Counted from the first letter of the stretch, positions 9,372-18,911 are shown. The stretch is 64,000 nt of DNA from Flavobacterium sp. YJ01 (GCF_029320955.1 NZ_CP119757.1:3348001-3412000); one strand, 5' to 3'. Notes: generated by a model from the sequence alone, not told the origin. Numbers and translations: made by a program.

Positions 9372-9422
9372 TGTTCCTTTCGCTGCGCTCAAGTCTTTCC
9401 AATTGAAAACCTTTAAATCTAT

Positions 9423-9677
9423 TTATTTAGATTTTTTGAAAATAGAATAAATCGTGATTCCGAAACCGATTAAAACAGTTGTTGGCGCTAAACGAATACG
9501 TCTAAAATTGAAAATTTCTTCGTTAAAAACATTTGGATCTTTACTTCCTCCTCCAGACATTAAAATAAATCCTAAAGCAATTACGGCAATACCAATTAAA
9601 AGGATTTTATAATTGATGCTGTCAAAAAGGAATTCCTGTTTTGGCTGTTGTTCTATGTTATTGTTGTTGTTTTTCAT
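9423..9677 (-). CDS. DUF3098 small membrane protein
   Basis: 84 residues with two hydrophobic segments (about 27-46 and 65-79) and a loop with NVFNEEIFNFRRIRLAPTTV, the hallmark of the DUF3098 family of Bacteroidota. The function is unknown. Its constant place between ftsX and uppP suggests a link with cell envelope growth, but that is inference from position only. Confidence 0.85.
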   Translation of the reverse strand: MKNNNNNIEQQPKQEFLFDSINYKILLIGIAVIALGFILMSGGGSKDPNVFNEEIFNFRRIRLAPTTVLIGFGITIYSIFKKSK

Positions 9678-9768
9678 TTTGTCATTGCGAGGAACGAAGC
9701 AATCTAATCCTCTGTTTTATATGAGTTTTTTAAAAAAGTCTAAAATCTACAATCTGAAATCTAGAATA

Positions 9769-10644
9769 TTAATAAAGATCGTCAGTTCTTAAATTCAAGA
9801 AACGTTGTGTTGCAAAATGCGTGCTTACCCAAGTAATTAAAACTCCCAATCCGAAAACGGCTAATAAAACCAATCCGATTAAGGCTTTATCTTCTAAAAT
9901 TCCTAAACCTGGGAAATTACTTTCTACATAAAGTAAAAGTGCAATCAAAGCAATAATGGCCAATCCAGCGCCCAACATTCCTAATTTTACGCTTCTAGTT
10001 ACGAATGGTTTACGGATAAACGCTTTTGTAGCTCCAACCATTTGCATCGTTTTGATAATAAATCGATTAGAATGTATTGATAAACGTAATGAACTATTAA
10101 TTAATAAAACAGCAATTACAGTTAAAAATCCGCTGATAATCAAAATCCACATACTTACTTTTCTGATGTTGTCGTTTACAAGATTTACCAATTGTTTGTC
10201 GTAAACAATATCAGAAACCATTGCGTTTTTACGGAAACGGTTTTCGATTTTCACGATACTGTCTCTTTCAACATAATCTGCTTTTAAGTGAATATCGTAC
10301 GAATTCAACAATGGATTTTCTCCCAAAAAGGTTAAAAAATCTTCTCCGATAATATCTGTGTGTTCTTTAGCAGCTTTTTCTTTAGACACATACACATAAG
10401 AAAGTGCAAATGGCGCTCTTTTTAGTTCTGTATTAAAGGCTTTAACAACGCTGTCATTTGCTTCATTTTTGAAGAAAACAGTCATCGCGATTTTTTCTTT
10501 AAAATCGTCTGCCAGTTTTTTAGAATTAATAATGAATAATCCTAGTACTCCTAAAAGGAATAAAACCAAGAAAACACTTAATACTACCGAAAAATAAGAG
10601 GAAATTAACCTGCGCTTTTGAAATTTATCAAAGTTAGAACTCAT
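9769..10644 (-). CDS. ftsX: Cell division ABC permease FtsX
   Basis: The membrane partner of the FtsE ATPase, which activates peptidoglycan hydrolases at the division septum. 291 residues: one helix near 18-40, an extracytoplasmic domain of about 125 residues, then three helices toward the C-terminus, as in the family. The segment MQMVGATKAFIRKPF just after the second helix is the conserved cytoplasmic coupling region. ftsE is not adjacent. It is the first gene of the ftsX-DUF3098-uppP-truB run. Confidence 0.93.
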   Translation of the reverse strand: MSSNFDKFQKRRLISSYFSVVLSVFLVLFLLGVLGLFIINSKKLADDFKEKIAMTVFFKNEANDSVVKAFNTELKRAPFALSYVYVSKEKAAKEHTDIIGEDFLTFLGENPLLNSYDIHLKADYVERDSIVKIENRFRKNAMVSDIVYDKQLVNLVNDNIRKVSMWILIISGFLTVIAVLLINSSLRLSIHSNRFIIKTMQMVGATKAFIRKPFVTRSVKLGMLGAGLAIIALIALLLYVESNFPGLGILEDKALIGLVLLAVFGLGVLITWVSTHFATQRFLNLRTDDLY

Positions 10645-10753
10645 AGTTTGCTAAAATTATGTGGTAAAAATAATAAAGAATTTCTTTATTTAAAGTTATT
10701 AACGAACTTTTATACTATAAATGTACAATTAGATAAGAAATAAAAAGTTGATT

Positions 10754-10892
10754 TAACCGCAAAGTACGCAAAGATTTTTTAATGCTTTATGTTATTAACG
10801 CAAAGTTCGCAAAGCTAAGTATGGATAAAGCTTTGCGAACTTTGCGTTTTGTTCTCGCATTGTTAAATAAAAACCTTGCGAACTTTGCGGTT
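10754..10892. repeat. Nested inverted repeat of the GCAAAGTTCGCAAAG family
   Basis: Outer arms begin AACCGCAAAG and end CTTTGCGGTT. Inner arms of about 20 bases (AACGCAAAGTTCGCAAAGCT and its complement) nest inside. The repeat fills most of the 259-base gap between the ModE-like gene and ftsX. Confidence 0.75.
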
Positions 10893-10903
10893 AAATTTAA
10901 ATG

Positions 10904-11251
10904 TTAAAACTTCAGATTCTGAGTTTCTTTTTCGGCAAATTCTTTAATTCGATTTTCAACTTCATAAAAAACAGAAATTGCTTTTTCTCCCGCTTCGGTC
11001 AATCGAGCGCCACCGCCGCCTTTTCCGCCGAGAAGTTTTTCGACCAAAGGAGATTCAGCACGCTGATTCATTTCTTCAACCAATTGCCAAGCCTGACGAT
11101 ACGCCATTTTCATTTCTTTTGCAGCGTTGGTAATAGATCCCGTTTTTCGGATATTTTCGAGCAGCCAGATTTTTCCAATTCCCAAAAAAGCGCCTTCAGT
11201 TTCTTCAATCCAAACACGAACTTCAACCTTATATTTCTTATTTTCAATCAT
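10904..11251 (-). CDS. ModE-like winged-helix regulator without a molybdate-binding domain
   Basis: A DNA-binding regulator of 115 residues, equivalent to the N-terminal domain of ModE only. The LysR-like helix-turn-helix spans about 30-65 (GSITNAAKEMKMAYRQAWQLVEEMN), followed by the typical GGKGGGGARLTEAG wing. Family members with only this domain occur widely and lack the TOBE domains that bind molybdate, so the ligand is unknown. A TTG three bases upstream could also serve, but the ATG at 11251 is preferred. It is divergent from leuS with 189 bases between. Confidence 0.85.
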   Translation of the reverse strand: MIENKKYKVEVRVWIEETEGAFLGIGKIWLLENIRKTGSITNAAKEMKMAYRQAWQLVEEMNQRAESPLVEKLLGGKGGGGARLTEAGEKAISVFYEVENRIKEFAEKETQNLKF

Positions 11252-11273
11252 CAAAATAAGTATTTTTTAATTA

Positions 11274-11309
11274 CAATAATACGTATTTTTACTTAATCAA
11301 TAATACGTA
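11274..11309. promoter_or_regulatory. Candidate operator: direct repeat CAATAATACGTA
   Basis: CAATAATACGTA occurs at 11274-11285 and again at 11298-11309, spaced 24 bases apart, about two helical turns. The first copy overlaps the palindrome AATACGTATT. It lies 23 bases upstream of the ModE-like start and could be its own control site. Confidence 0.35.
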
Positions 11310-11440
11310 AAAAGTAAATTTATTTGTTTGTCAACGAAATAGCTTTGGAACAAGCAACAATAAATGTAAATTTGCGCGATAATTCATTAAAGTGAGAAAA
11401 TCTTTGGACCTTTGTCACTTTGCAACTTTGAACCTTTAAG

Positions 11441-14400
11441 ATGAAATACAATCCAAACGAAATTGAAGCCAAATGGCAAAAATATTGGGCAGAAAATCAA
11501 ACTTTTGCAGCAAAGAATAACTCTGAAAAACCGAAACATTATGTTCTCGATATGTTTCCTTATCCATCTGGAGCAGGACTGCACGTAGGACATCCGCTGG
11601 GTTATATAGCTTCAGATGTGTATTCTCGTTTCAAAAGACATCAAGGTTTCAATGTTTTGCATCCAATGGGATACGATAGTTTCGGATTACCGGCAGAACA
11701 ATATGCAATTCAAACAGGTCAGCGTCCAGAAGATACAACGCGTGTAAATATTGACGGTGGAGTAGATAAGGAAGGAAAACAAATTGCTGGTTACAGAAAA
11801 CAATTAGATAAAATCGGATTCTCATTTGATTGGTCGCGTGAAGTGCGAACTTCAAATCCTGATTATTACAAACATACACAATGGATATTTATTCAATTGT
11901 TCAATTCTTGGTATTGCAAAAAACAAGGAAAAGCATTTGATATTAAAGATCTTGTAGTTGTTTTTGAAGAAAGTGGAAATGCATTGGTTGAAGCAGTTTG
12001 TGATGATAATGTTGCGATTTTTACTGCTGACGAATGGAAATCATATTCTGAAGATCAAAAAGAGAAAATCTTGTTGCAATACAGAATGACGTATTTGGCA
12101 GAAACCGAAGTAAACTGGTGTCCAGGCTTAGGAACTGTTTTGGCAAACGACGAAATTGTAAACGGAGTTTCAGAACGTGGAGGCTTTCCTGTTATAAGAA
12201 AAAAAATGACACAATGGAGTATGCGAATTTCTGCTTATGCCGAACGCTTGCTTCAAGGTTTAAATGATATCGATTGGAGTGAGTCTATCAAAGAATCTCA
12301 AAGAAACTGGATCGGGAAATCGGTTGGTGCTTTGGTTAAATTCAAAGTCAAAAGTCAAAAGTCAAAAGTCGAAAGTCAAGCTGAACTTTCAGACTTTGGA
12401 CATTCGACTTTAGACTTTATAGAAGTTTTTACAACAAGACCTGATACAATTTTTGGAGTTACTTTTATGACTTTGGCACCAGAACATGATTTGGTAGCTA
12501 AAATTACAACACCAGAACAAAAAGAAGCAGTTGAAGCGTATATCGAAAAAACGTCAAAACGCTCTGAGCGTGAACGTATGGCCGATGTAAAAACGATTTC
12601 AGGAGTTTTCACAGGAGCTTATGCTGAACATCCATTTACAAAAGAAGCAATTCCAGTTTGGATTGGTGATTATGTTTTGGCAGGTTACGGAACAGGTGCT
12701 GTAATGGCGGTTCCTTGCGGAGACGAAAGAGATTACGCTTTTGCTAATTTCTTTAAAGGTCAGAACGGAATGCAGGAAATCAAAAATATCTTCGCAAATG
12801 TTGATATTTCCGAAGCTGCTTACGGATCTAAAGATAACGTTGAAATTACAGCTTCTGATTTCTTAAACGGATTAAATTACAAAGATGCGACAGCAAAAGC
12901 AATTTATAAATTAGAAGAAATCGGTCAAGGAAAAGGTAAAACAAATTACCGTTTGCGTGATGCTGTTTTTTCTCGTCAGCGTTATTGGGGTGAGCCGTTC
13001 CCAGTTTATTATGTGAATGGGTTGCCAAAAATGATTGACACACAGCATCTGCCAATTATTTTACCTGAAGTAGAGAAATATTTACCAACAGAAGACGGAT
13101 TGCCGCCATTAGGAAATGCAGCAGTTTGGGCTTGGGATACAAAACAAAATAAAGTTGTTGCAACTGATTTAGTTGATAAAGTTTCTATTTTTCCTTTAGA
13201 ATTGAACACAATGCCAGGTTGGGCGGGAAGTTCATGGTATTGGATGCGTTATATGGATGCGCATAACGAAAATGAATTTGCAAGTAAAGAAGCGTTAGCT
13301 TACTGGGAAAATGTAGATTTATACATTGGAGGAAGTGAACACGCAACAGGACACTTGTTGTATTCTCGTTTCTGGAATAAATTCTTAAAAGACAAAGGTT
13401 TTGCTCCAACTGAAGAACCATTCAAAAAACTGATTAATCAGGGAATGATTTTGGGGAATAGTGCTTTTATTTATGTATTAAGAGAAAACAACAAATTGTT
13501 TATTATTCCTAAAAGCGTATATAAAGAGATTTGCGAAAATTCGAAAGTTAAGACTTCAGATGAAAATTATGTAGATCCTGTTGACTTCGATTGGAACAAA
13601 GTGCTTGAGATGTTATCAAATGGTGAAATGAGTTCGCAATTTGTTCAGCCTATTCATGTTAGTTTATCTGTTATTAATGATGTAACTAATGAATTAGATA
13701 TAGAAGCTTTTAAAAAACATCCATTATATTCTGAATACCAAAACGCAGAGGTTATTTTGAATGAAAACGGGAAATACATTGTAGGTCGTGAAGTCGAAAA
13801 AATGTCGAAATCATACTATAATGTAGTAACACCAGATGATATTTGTGCTGAATATGGAGCAGATACATTACGTTTATACGAAATGTTTTTAGGTCCGTTA
13901 GAGCAGGCAAAACCTTGGAATACTGCCGGAATTTCTGGAGTTTTTGGTTTCTTGAAAAAATTATGGAGATTGTATTTTGATGACAACGGTTTAATCGTAA
14001 ACAACGACGAACCAATAAAAGACAACTTAAAATCATTGCATAAAACAATTAAAAAAGTTGCTGAAGATATCGAGAATTTCTCTTTCAATACTTCGGTTTC
14101 TCAGTTTATGATTTGTGTAAATGAATTGTCTTCTCAAAACTGTCATTCAAGAGCGATCTTAGAACCATTAGCAATTTTAGTTTCGCCATACGCGCCACAC
14201 ATTGCTGAAGAATTATGGTCACAGTTAGGGCATACAACTTCAATTTCAGAAGTTGCTTTCCCAATTTTCGAAGAAAAACACTTAGTTGAAACTAATAAAG
14301 AATATCCAGTTTCTTTTAACGGAAAAATGCGTTTCACAATCGAATTGCCTTTAGATTTAACTAAAGAACAAATCGAAGAAATTGTAATGAAAGACGAAAG

Positions 14401-14479
14401 AACTCAAAAACAATTAGACGGTAGAACACCAAATAAAGTGATTATCGTTCCTGGTAAAATTATCAATTTGGTTGGTTAA
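11441..14479 (+). CDS. leuS: Leucyl-tRNA synthetase
   Basis: Charges tRNA-Leu; class Ia synthetase in the cytoplasm. 1012 residues, longer than the E. coli enzyme (860) because of Bacteroidota-type insertions. HIGH appears as HVGH in PYPSGAGLHVGHPLGY (about residues 39-54). The editing domain contains TRPDTIFGVTF and GTGAVMAVPCGDERD. A long insertion precedes KMSKS (EKMSKSYYNVV, about residue 787). An unusual 24-residue Lys/Ser/Gln stretch at about residues 302-326 is encoded by a palindromic heptamer repeat (12344-12419) at the entry to the editing domain and keeps the frame. The upstream 8-base repeats CTTTGnnn run up to the start codon. Confidence 0.96.
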   Translation: MKYNPNEIEAKWQKYWAENQTFAAKNNSEKPKHYVLDMFPYPSGAGLHVGHPLGYIASDVYSRFKRHQGFNVLHPMGYDSFGLPAEQYAIQTGQRPEDTTRVNIDGGVDKEGKQIAGYRKQLDKIGFSFDWSREVRTSNPDYYKHTQWIFIQLFNSWYCKKQGKAFDIKDLVVVFEESGNALVEAVCDDNVAIFTADEWKSYSEDQKEKILLQYRMTYLAETEVNWCPGLGTVLANDEIVNGVSERGGFPVIRKKMTQWSMRISAYAERLLQGLNDIDWSESIKESQRNWIGKSVGALVKFKVKSQKSKVESQAELSDFGHSTLDFIEVFTTRPDTIFGVTFMTLAPEHDLVAKITTPEQKEAVEAYIEKTSKRSERERMADVKTISGVFTGAYAEHPFTKEAIPVWIGDYVLAGYGTGAVMAVPCGDERDYAFANFFKGQNGMQEIKNIFANVDISEAAYGSKDNVEITASDFLNGLNYKDATAKAIYKLEEIGQGKGKTNYRLRDAVFSRQRYWGEPFPVYYVNGLPKMIDTQHLPIILPEVEKYLPTEDGLPPLGNAAVWAWDTKQNKVVATDLVDKVSIFPLELNTMPGWAGSSWYWMRYMDAHNENEFASKEALAYWENVDLYIGGSEHATGHLLYSRFWNKFLKDKGFAPTEEPFKKLINQGMILGNSAFIYVLRENNKLFIIPKSVYKEICENSKVKTSDENYVDPVDFDWNKVLEMLSNGEMSSQFVQPIHVSLSVINDVTNELDIEAFKKHPLYSEYQNAEVILNENGKYIVGREVEKMSKSYYNVVTPDDICAEYGADTLRLYEMFLGPLEQAKPWNTAGISGVFGFLKKLWRLYFDDNGLIVNNDEPIKDNLKSLHKTIKKVAEDIENFSFNTSVSQFMICVNELSSQNCHSRAILEPLAILVSPYAPHIAEELWSQLGHTTSISEVAFPIFEEKHLVETNKEYPVSFNGKMRFTIELPLDLTKEQIEEIVMKDERTQKQLDGRTPNKVIIVPGKIINLVG
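12344..12419. repeat. In-frame heptamer palindrome inside leuS
   Basis: The left half holds four units AAAGTCA/AAAGTCG plus a partial one. The right half holds the same units in reverse complement (GACTTT). The halves meet at about 12379-12385. The element is like those seen between genes but here it is translated within the editing domain. Confidence 0.75.
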
Positions 14480-14500
14480 CCAAATTAATTTTCAATATAA

Positions 14501-14548
14501 AAATTCCAAATTCCAATTTTACGATTGGGCTTTGGGATTTTTTTTTAC
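14501..14548 (+). terminator. Intrinsic terminator of leuS
   Basis: The 17-base arms 14501-14517 and 14524-14540 pair with a few mismatches and are followed by a run of T, 21 bases after the leuS stop. Confidence 0.65.
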
Positions 14549-14558
14549 GTATAGTTCT

Positions 14559-14660
14559 GTCAGTCTGAGCGAAGTCGAAGACCAAGTAAGAAGCTCCGCA
14601 AAGAAAATCGCCAATCTTTGTAGAGTTACGTGCGTGGTCTTCGACTTCGCTCAGACTGAC
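14559..14660. repeat. Inverted repeat, CTGAGCGAAGTCGAAG family
   Basis: Arms of about 26 bases at 14559-14584 and 14635-14660, with core CTGAGCGAAGTCGAAG. Other members are at 18961-19023 and 63187-63252. The 394-base gap 14480-14873 holds this, the leuS terminator and the next terminator. A 77-codon frame across it is made of repeat sequence and is not a gene. Confidence 0.85.
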
Positions 14661-14805
14661 AATAAGTATGGTTTGTTATTTCGAGAAAGAGACTTTGCGA
14701 CTTAGCGCCTTTGCGAGCAAATAACCTTGTGCTCTTTGTAATTAAAGAACAAATCATATATTTTAATAAGTCTCAAAAAAGAATTCAAATGAAATATAAA
14801 AAAAG

Positions 14806-14830
14806 AAGCTTCGTAACGATTACGAAGCTT
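14806..14830 (-). terminator. Intrinsic terminator of the lipoprotein gene
   Basis: A perfect 11-base stem (14806-14816 with 14820-14830, core AAGCTTCGTAA) with a 3-base loop. The A-rich stretch to its left supplies the U-run on the minus strand. Confidence 0.85.
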
Positions 14831-14873
14831 TCCTTTACCAAAAACAAAAAAATTAAATCCTAATTCCTAATTT

Positions 14874-15272
14874 TTATAGTGGAAAAACATATGTTGGACA
14901 AACGGCAACAATAATTCCATCTTGAGTAGTAGTCGCTGTAAGTTGTTTTTCAACTTTTCCGCCAATATAAGTTTTTACAGTAAGAGTTTGTCCTACAGTT
15001 CCTCCATAACCACTTACGCTTAAAGAAGCTCCTGGAGCATCAGTAGCAGTAAATTCTTTTGTCCAAGGAAGTTTAGTGATATCTTCAATTAAAACACCGC
15101 CAGCAGCTTCCATGTAGGTAACGCTAAGTGTTCCAGTGTAATTTCCAGTCACTTCATATTTTACATCTTTTGATTTATTTACTGAGCCATTATCGTCATT
15201 ATCGCTGCTGCAAGAAGCAAATGTAAATACAAGAGTTAATGCTAGCATTATTTGTTTTAAATGTGTTTTCAT
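14874..15272 (-). CDS. Small lipoprotein, unknown function
   Basis: 132 residues with a lipoprotein signal ending in FASC followed by Ser and Asp residues (SSDNDDN), a common outer-membrane surface export context in Bacteroidota. The mature part is a predicted beta-sandwich (KYEVTGNYTGTLSVTYM, then GQTLTVKTYIGGKVEKQ). This pattern recalls the MmpS-like fold, but the likeness is weak and I do not assign it. It stands alone between a terminator and a divergent sensor kinase gene. Confidence 0.75.
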   Translation of the reverse strand: MKTHLKQIMLALTLVFTFASCSSDNDDNGSVNKSKDVKYEVTGNYTGTLSVTYMEAAGGVLIEDITKLPWTKEFTATDAPGASLSVSGYGGTVGQTLTVKTYIGGKVEKQLTATTTQDGIIVAVCPTYVFPL

Positions 15273-15448
15273 GTGTAAATTCTTTAATTATTTATATTCA
15301 AAATCTGATTTAAACAAAGTTAGAAGCTAATAATTCGGGTAACAATACCTGATAAAATGTATTTTTTCTTACCTGATTTCAGGTAAAAGTGTTTGATTTT
15401 GTTTCGAAAGTCGTTAAGCTTTAATAACTTTGAGTAAATGCCCCAATC

Positions 15449-17437
15449 ATGCATAAAATCCACATCTTACTATTATTTTTGTTTTTTTCTTCAATTTGCA
15501 ATTCTCAGGTAATTCTTTCATTAGATGATGATACTGCTTACATTGACAGTATAGTTAAAATCACAAAAAACACAAAATCCGACAGCGTTAAGAGTTTGAA
15601 TAGTTTTAGATTGTCTAAACTGTTTTTAATGGCGCAGAATGCAAAAAGTTCTAAAGAATATCTCGAACAAGCCAATCGGTTAAAAGTGAAATTTCCTTTC
15701 TTAAAAGATGCATCCATTTTTTATAATGCTTCGAGTTTTCTCGAAAAAGGAGATATGGAAGGTTTTGAAAAAGCTTTGCTTGACGCCAATTCAAAACTCA
15801 AAAAATATCGTAATAAAGAAGCGTATAAACTTCGTGCTATTATTCTTCAGAACTATGGAATTATGCAACAACGTAAGAATAACGAAAATGCATATATGAA
15901 ATTGCTGGTCAATGAAGCGATTCCGATTGCTAAAAAAAGTGGCGATTATGAATTGATCAGTGCTTTGAATAAGGCGGTTGCAATTATTTTTATGAATAAT
16001 AGTGAACGCGAAAAAGCTTCTGAATATTTAGGTCAAGCGCAGAAATATATTGAAAATACATCTAAAAAATCGCCAACTTTGGTAGAATCTAAGATGGAAA
16101 CGTATATTATAAACGCAGAAAATTTAATTGAACTCAAACATTTTTATGATGCTAAAGAAATTCTAGATAAAGCATATTCGATTTTAGAAAAATATCCAGA
16201 ATCCAACTTAAACGATTCTTATTTTTATTCGGAAGGGCTTTATTTCGCTAAACAAAACAAACATAAAGAAGCATTAGTGAGTTTTGAAAAAGGAATTAAA
16301 TCGGCAGAAAATCATCAAAATGCTATTGCCATAAACCGTTTAAAATTTGCCGAATATGTAGTGCTTTTTAAACTGAAAAACTACGATAAAGCAAAAGGCA
16401 ATTTGGAATATTTAATTGAAAAAACGCCTTTTATTGTTGATAAAAAGAACTATTATAAAGAATTGTCTAAAGTTTATAATGCGACAAAAGAATTTCCAAA
16501 GGCTTATTTTTATTCGAATAAATACAATGTTGTAAACGATAGTCTCAACGATGCAAAATTGAGAAGCGAAATTGTAGAACTCGAAGCGAAATATAAAAAA
16601 GCTGAAAGCGAAAGAAAAATCAATTTGCTTCAATCTGAAAATGAAAAAGCAGTTTTGCAAGGCAACAACAACCGTTTGAATTCGATGCTTTTTGCGGTGC
16701 TTTCTTTTCTTTTGTTTTTAACGGTTTTGTTTTTATGGATTTATAGCAATTATCAAAAGAAACTGAGTTTTCAAAAAGAACTCAATCATAAACAAGAATT
16801 ATCTGCGCTCGAAAATCAGCAGAAATTATCGATTTCTAATGCTTTGATTGAGGGGGAAGAAATTGAGAGAAAAAGAATTGCGAGAGAATTGCACGACGGA
16901 CTCGGCAGTATGCTTTCGGGTTTAAAAATGCATTTGAATCTTGCTGATCGAGAAAATAAAGAAATTAATTCAAATATTAACGGAATGCTTAATGATTCGA
17001 TTAAAGAGCTTCGAAATATTTCTCAAAATTTAATGCCAGAAAGTTTAATGAAATTAGGTCTGGAACACGCTTTAAAAGATCTTTGTGCTTCGCATTCTAC
17101 TTCAGAAACAACAATTGATTTTCAGTATTTAATTAAAAAATCAACTTTTCCGCAGCATTTTAAAATCATGATTTATAGAATTATTCAAGAACTTCTAAAT
17201 AATGCGCTGAAATATGCTAAAGCTTCGCAAATTTTAATTTCCTGTTCGCAAAACAAAGATGTTTTTTATATCACGGTTGAAGATAACGGAATCGGATTTA
17301 ATGTTAAACATGCAGAAAAAAGAGACGGAATGGGGCTGAGAAATATTAAAAATCGCGTGGCATTTTTGAATGGAAAACTAGAAATCGATTCTATTCCAAA
17401 CAAAGGAACTTCAACTTATATAGAATTGAAAATATAA
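15449..17437 (+). CDS. Sensor histidine kinase with TPR sensing region (NarL/DesK class)
   Basis: An inner-membrane two-component kinase of 662 residues. A signal peptide at 1-20 is followed by tetratricopeptide-like helices (about 35-385) predicted to lie in the periplasm. Then come a coiled coil, one membrane helix (about 412-431), a HisKA_3 dimerisation domain with the phospho-acceptor in RIARELHDGLGSMLSG, and an HATPase domain (HNEL-type N box LLNNALKYAKAS, then DNGIGFN and GMGLRNIKNR). What the TPR part binds is unknown. The response regulator gene starts 16 bases later, so the pair is an operon. Confidence 0.9.
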   Translation: MHKIHILLLFLFFSSICNSQVILSLDDDTAYIDSIVKITKNTKSDSVKSLNSFRLSKLFLMAQNAKSSKEYLEQANRLKVKFPFLKDASIFYNASSFLEKGDMEGFEKALLDANSKLKKYRNKEAYKLRAIILQNYGIMQQRKNNENAYMKLLVNEAIPIAKKSGDYELISALNKAVAIIFMNNSEREKASEYLGQAQKYIENTSKKSPTLVESKMETYIINAENLIELKHFYDAKEILDKAYSILEKYPESNLNDSYFYSEGLYFAKQNKHKEALVSFEKGIKSAENHQNAIAINRLKFAEYVVLFKLKNYDKAKGNLEYLIEKTPFIVDKKNYYKELSKVYNATKEFPKAYFYSNKYNVVNDSLNDAKLRSEIVELEAKYKKAESERKINLLQSENEKAVLQGNNNRLNSMLFAVLSFLLFLTVLFLWIYSNYQKKLSFQKELNHKQELSALENQQKLSISNALIEGEEIERKRIARELHDGLGSMLSGLKMHLNLADRENKEINSNINGMLNDSIKELRNISQNLMPESLMKLGLEHALKDLCASHSTSETTIDFQYLIKKSTFPQHFKIMIYRIIQELLNNALKYAKASQILISCSQNKDVFYITVEDNGIGFNVKHAEKRDGMGLRNIKNRVAFLNGKLEIDSIPNKGTSTYIELKI

Positions 17438-17452
17438 CCTCAAATTATTATT

Positions 17453-18082
17453 ATGAGATACAGAACAGTAATTGTAGACGATCATCCGATAGTTATTTCA
17501 GGTATAGCGGGCTTATTGGCGGATTTAGAAAATATAGAAATTGTACAAAAATTCGGTTCCGGAATATCACTTTTGGAATATATAGAAGACCATAAAATCG
17601 ATTTGATTTTGATGGATATTTTTCTTCCTATAATAAATGGAGTTGATTTGTGTAAAACAATCAAGCAAAAGCATCCGAAAATAGTTATTATCGGAATGAG
17701 CAGCCAGTCTGAAAGAAGTTTGGTAATGCAATTTATTCAAAACGGAGGAAATGGCTATATTTTAAAAAACGCTTCTTTTGATGAATTCAAAAATTGTATT
17801 TATAAAGCTATTGACGGTGAAATTGTTTTTAGTGAAGAAGTAAAAACGATTATCAGCCAGCCGTTATCTGAAGATTTAGAACGTATTCCAGGTTTGAGCA
17901 GAAGAGAACGCGATATAGCTTTATTGCTTTCTCAAGGAAAATCGACTCAGGAAATTGCTGATGATTTGTTTTTGAGCTTTCTAACAGTCCAAACACATCG
18001 CCGAAATATTCTTCAAAAATATAAAATGAAAAATGTGGCAGAATTAATTGCGTTCCTTTTAAAAAACAATATGCTGAATTAA
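17453..18082 (+). CDS. LuxR/NarL-type response regulator
   Basis: The partner of the kinase just upstream. 209 residues: receiver domain (1-120) with the acidic pair Asp9-Asp10 and phospho-acceptor Asp55, then a GerE/LuxR helix-turn-helix (about 143-205; LSRRERDIALLLSQGKSTQE, TVQTHRRNILQKYKM). It should bind DNA as a dimer after phosphorylation. Its targets cannot be told from the window. Confidence 0.93.
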   Translation: MRYRTVIVDDHPIVISGIAGLLADLENIEIVQKFGSGISLLEYIEDHKIDLILMDIFLPIINGVDLCKTIKQKHPKIVIIGMSSQSERSLVMQFIQNGGNGYILKNASFDEFKNCIYKAIDGEIVFSEEVKTIISQPLSEDLERIPGLSRRERDIALLLSQGKSTQEIADDLFLSFLTVQTHRRNILQKYKMKNVAELIAFLLKNNMLN

Positions 18083-18184
18083 GCCAAAATGAGTATAAAA
18101 ATGTCAAAATGACATTTTGTTAAAATGGTTCGTAATTTGCAGTTTGTTTTGTAAATTTAAAATCAATCTAAAAATCAAAAAACT

Positions 18185-18871
18185 ATGGGATCTGGATATC
18201 TAATTATTGCTGGAGCAATTATGTTGTTCAGCTGGCTGGTAAGTTCTCAGCTAAAGAGTAAATTTGAATTATACTCGAAATTACAATTAAGAAACGGAAT
18301 GAGCGGCGCCGAAATTGCCGAAAAAATGCTTGCCGACAACGGAATTACAGATGTTCGTGTTATCTCGACACCAGGTCAGTTAACCGATCATTATAATCCT
18401 TCAGATAAAACAGTAAATTTAAGTGAAGCCGTTTATAGTCACAGAAATGCTGCGGCAGCTGCGGTTGCGGCACACGAATGCGGTCACGCGGTACAACATG
18501 CAATTGGTTACGAATGGTTAACAATGCGTTCTAAATTAGTGCCGATTGTAAGTGTAGCTTCAAACTACGTACAATGGATTTTAATTGCAGGAATCTTGAT
18601 GATTAAAGTTTTTCCACAATTATTATTGGTTGGAATTATCATTTTTGCGGCTACAACTTTGTTTTCTATTATTACGCTTCCTGTAGAATATGATGCTAGT
18701 AATCGTGCTTTGGCTTGGTTAGAAAATAAACATATGTTAACGCAAGAGGAACAAGCAGGAGCAAAAGATGCGCTAAAATGGGCAGCGAGAACTTATGTAG
18801 TAGCGGCAATTGGTTCAATCGCAACGTTGCTGTACTATATCTCGATTTATTCTGGAAGTAGAAGGAATTAA
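18185..18871 (+). CDS. Membrane zinc metallopeptidase, YugP type
   Basis: 228 residues with an N-terminal helix, then the zinc site HECGH at residues 97-101 (AAHECGHAVQHAIGY), two helices near 120-160, and a possible third ligand region PVEYDASNRAL. This matches the neutral zinc metallopeptidase YugP family of inner-membrane proteins. The substrate is unknown. It is 102 bases downstream of the response regulator and could be cotranscribed with it. Confidence 0.9.
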   Translation: MGSGYLIIAGAIMLFSWLVSSQLKSKFELYSKLQLRNGMSGAEIAEKMLADNGITDVRVISTPGQLTDHYNPSDKTVNLSEAVYSHRNAAAAAVAAHECGHAVQHAIGYEWLTMRSKLVPIVSVASNYVQWILIAGILMIKVFPQLLLVGIIIFAATTLFSIITLPVEYDASNRALAWLENKHMLTQEEQAGAKDALKWAARTYVVAAIGSIATLLYYISIYSGSRRN

Positions 18872-18911
18872 TTTGATAATTGAGATAATTAGTCAATTAG
18901 GTAATTTATAG

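Noticed and set aside
10901..11296. 131-codon plus-strand frame opposite the ModE-like gene
   Set aside because: It is antisense to a clear helix-turn-helix protein and very rich in Phe/Asn/Ser, as expected of a shadow frame.
14472..14705. A 77-codon open frame after leuS
   Set aside because: It is built from the leuS terminator and the CTGAGCGAAGTCGAAG inverted repeat; its codons are those of the repeat and it has no family-like features.
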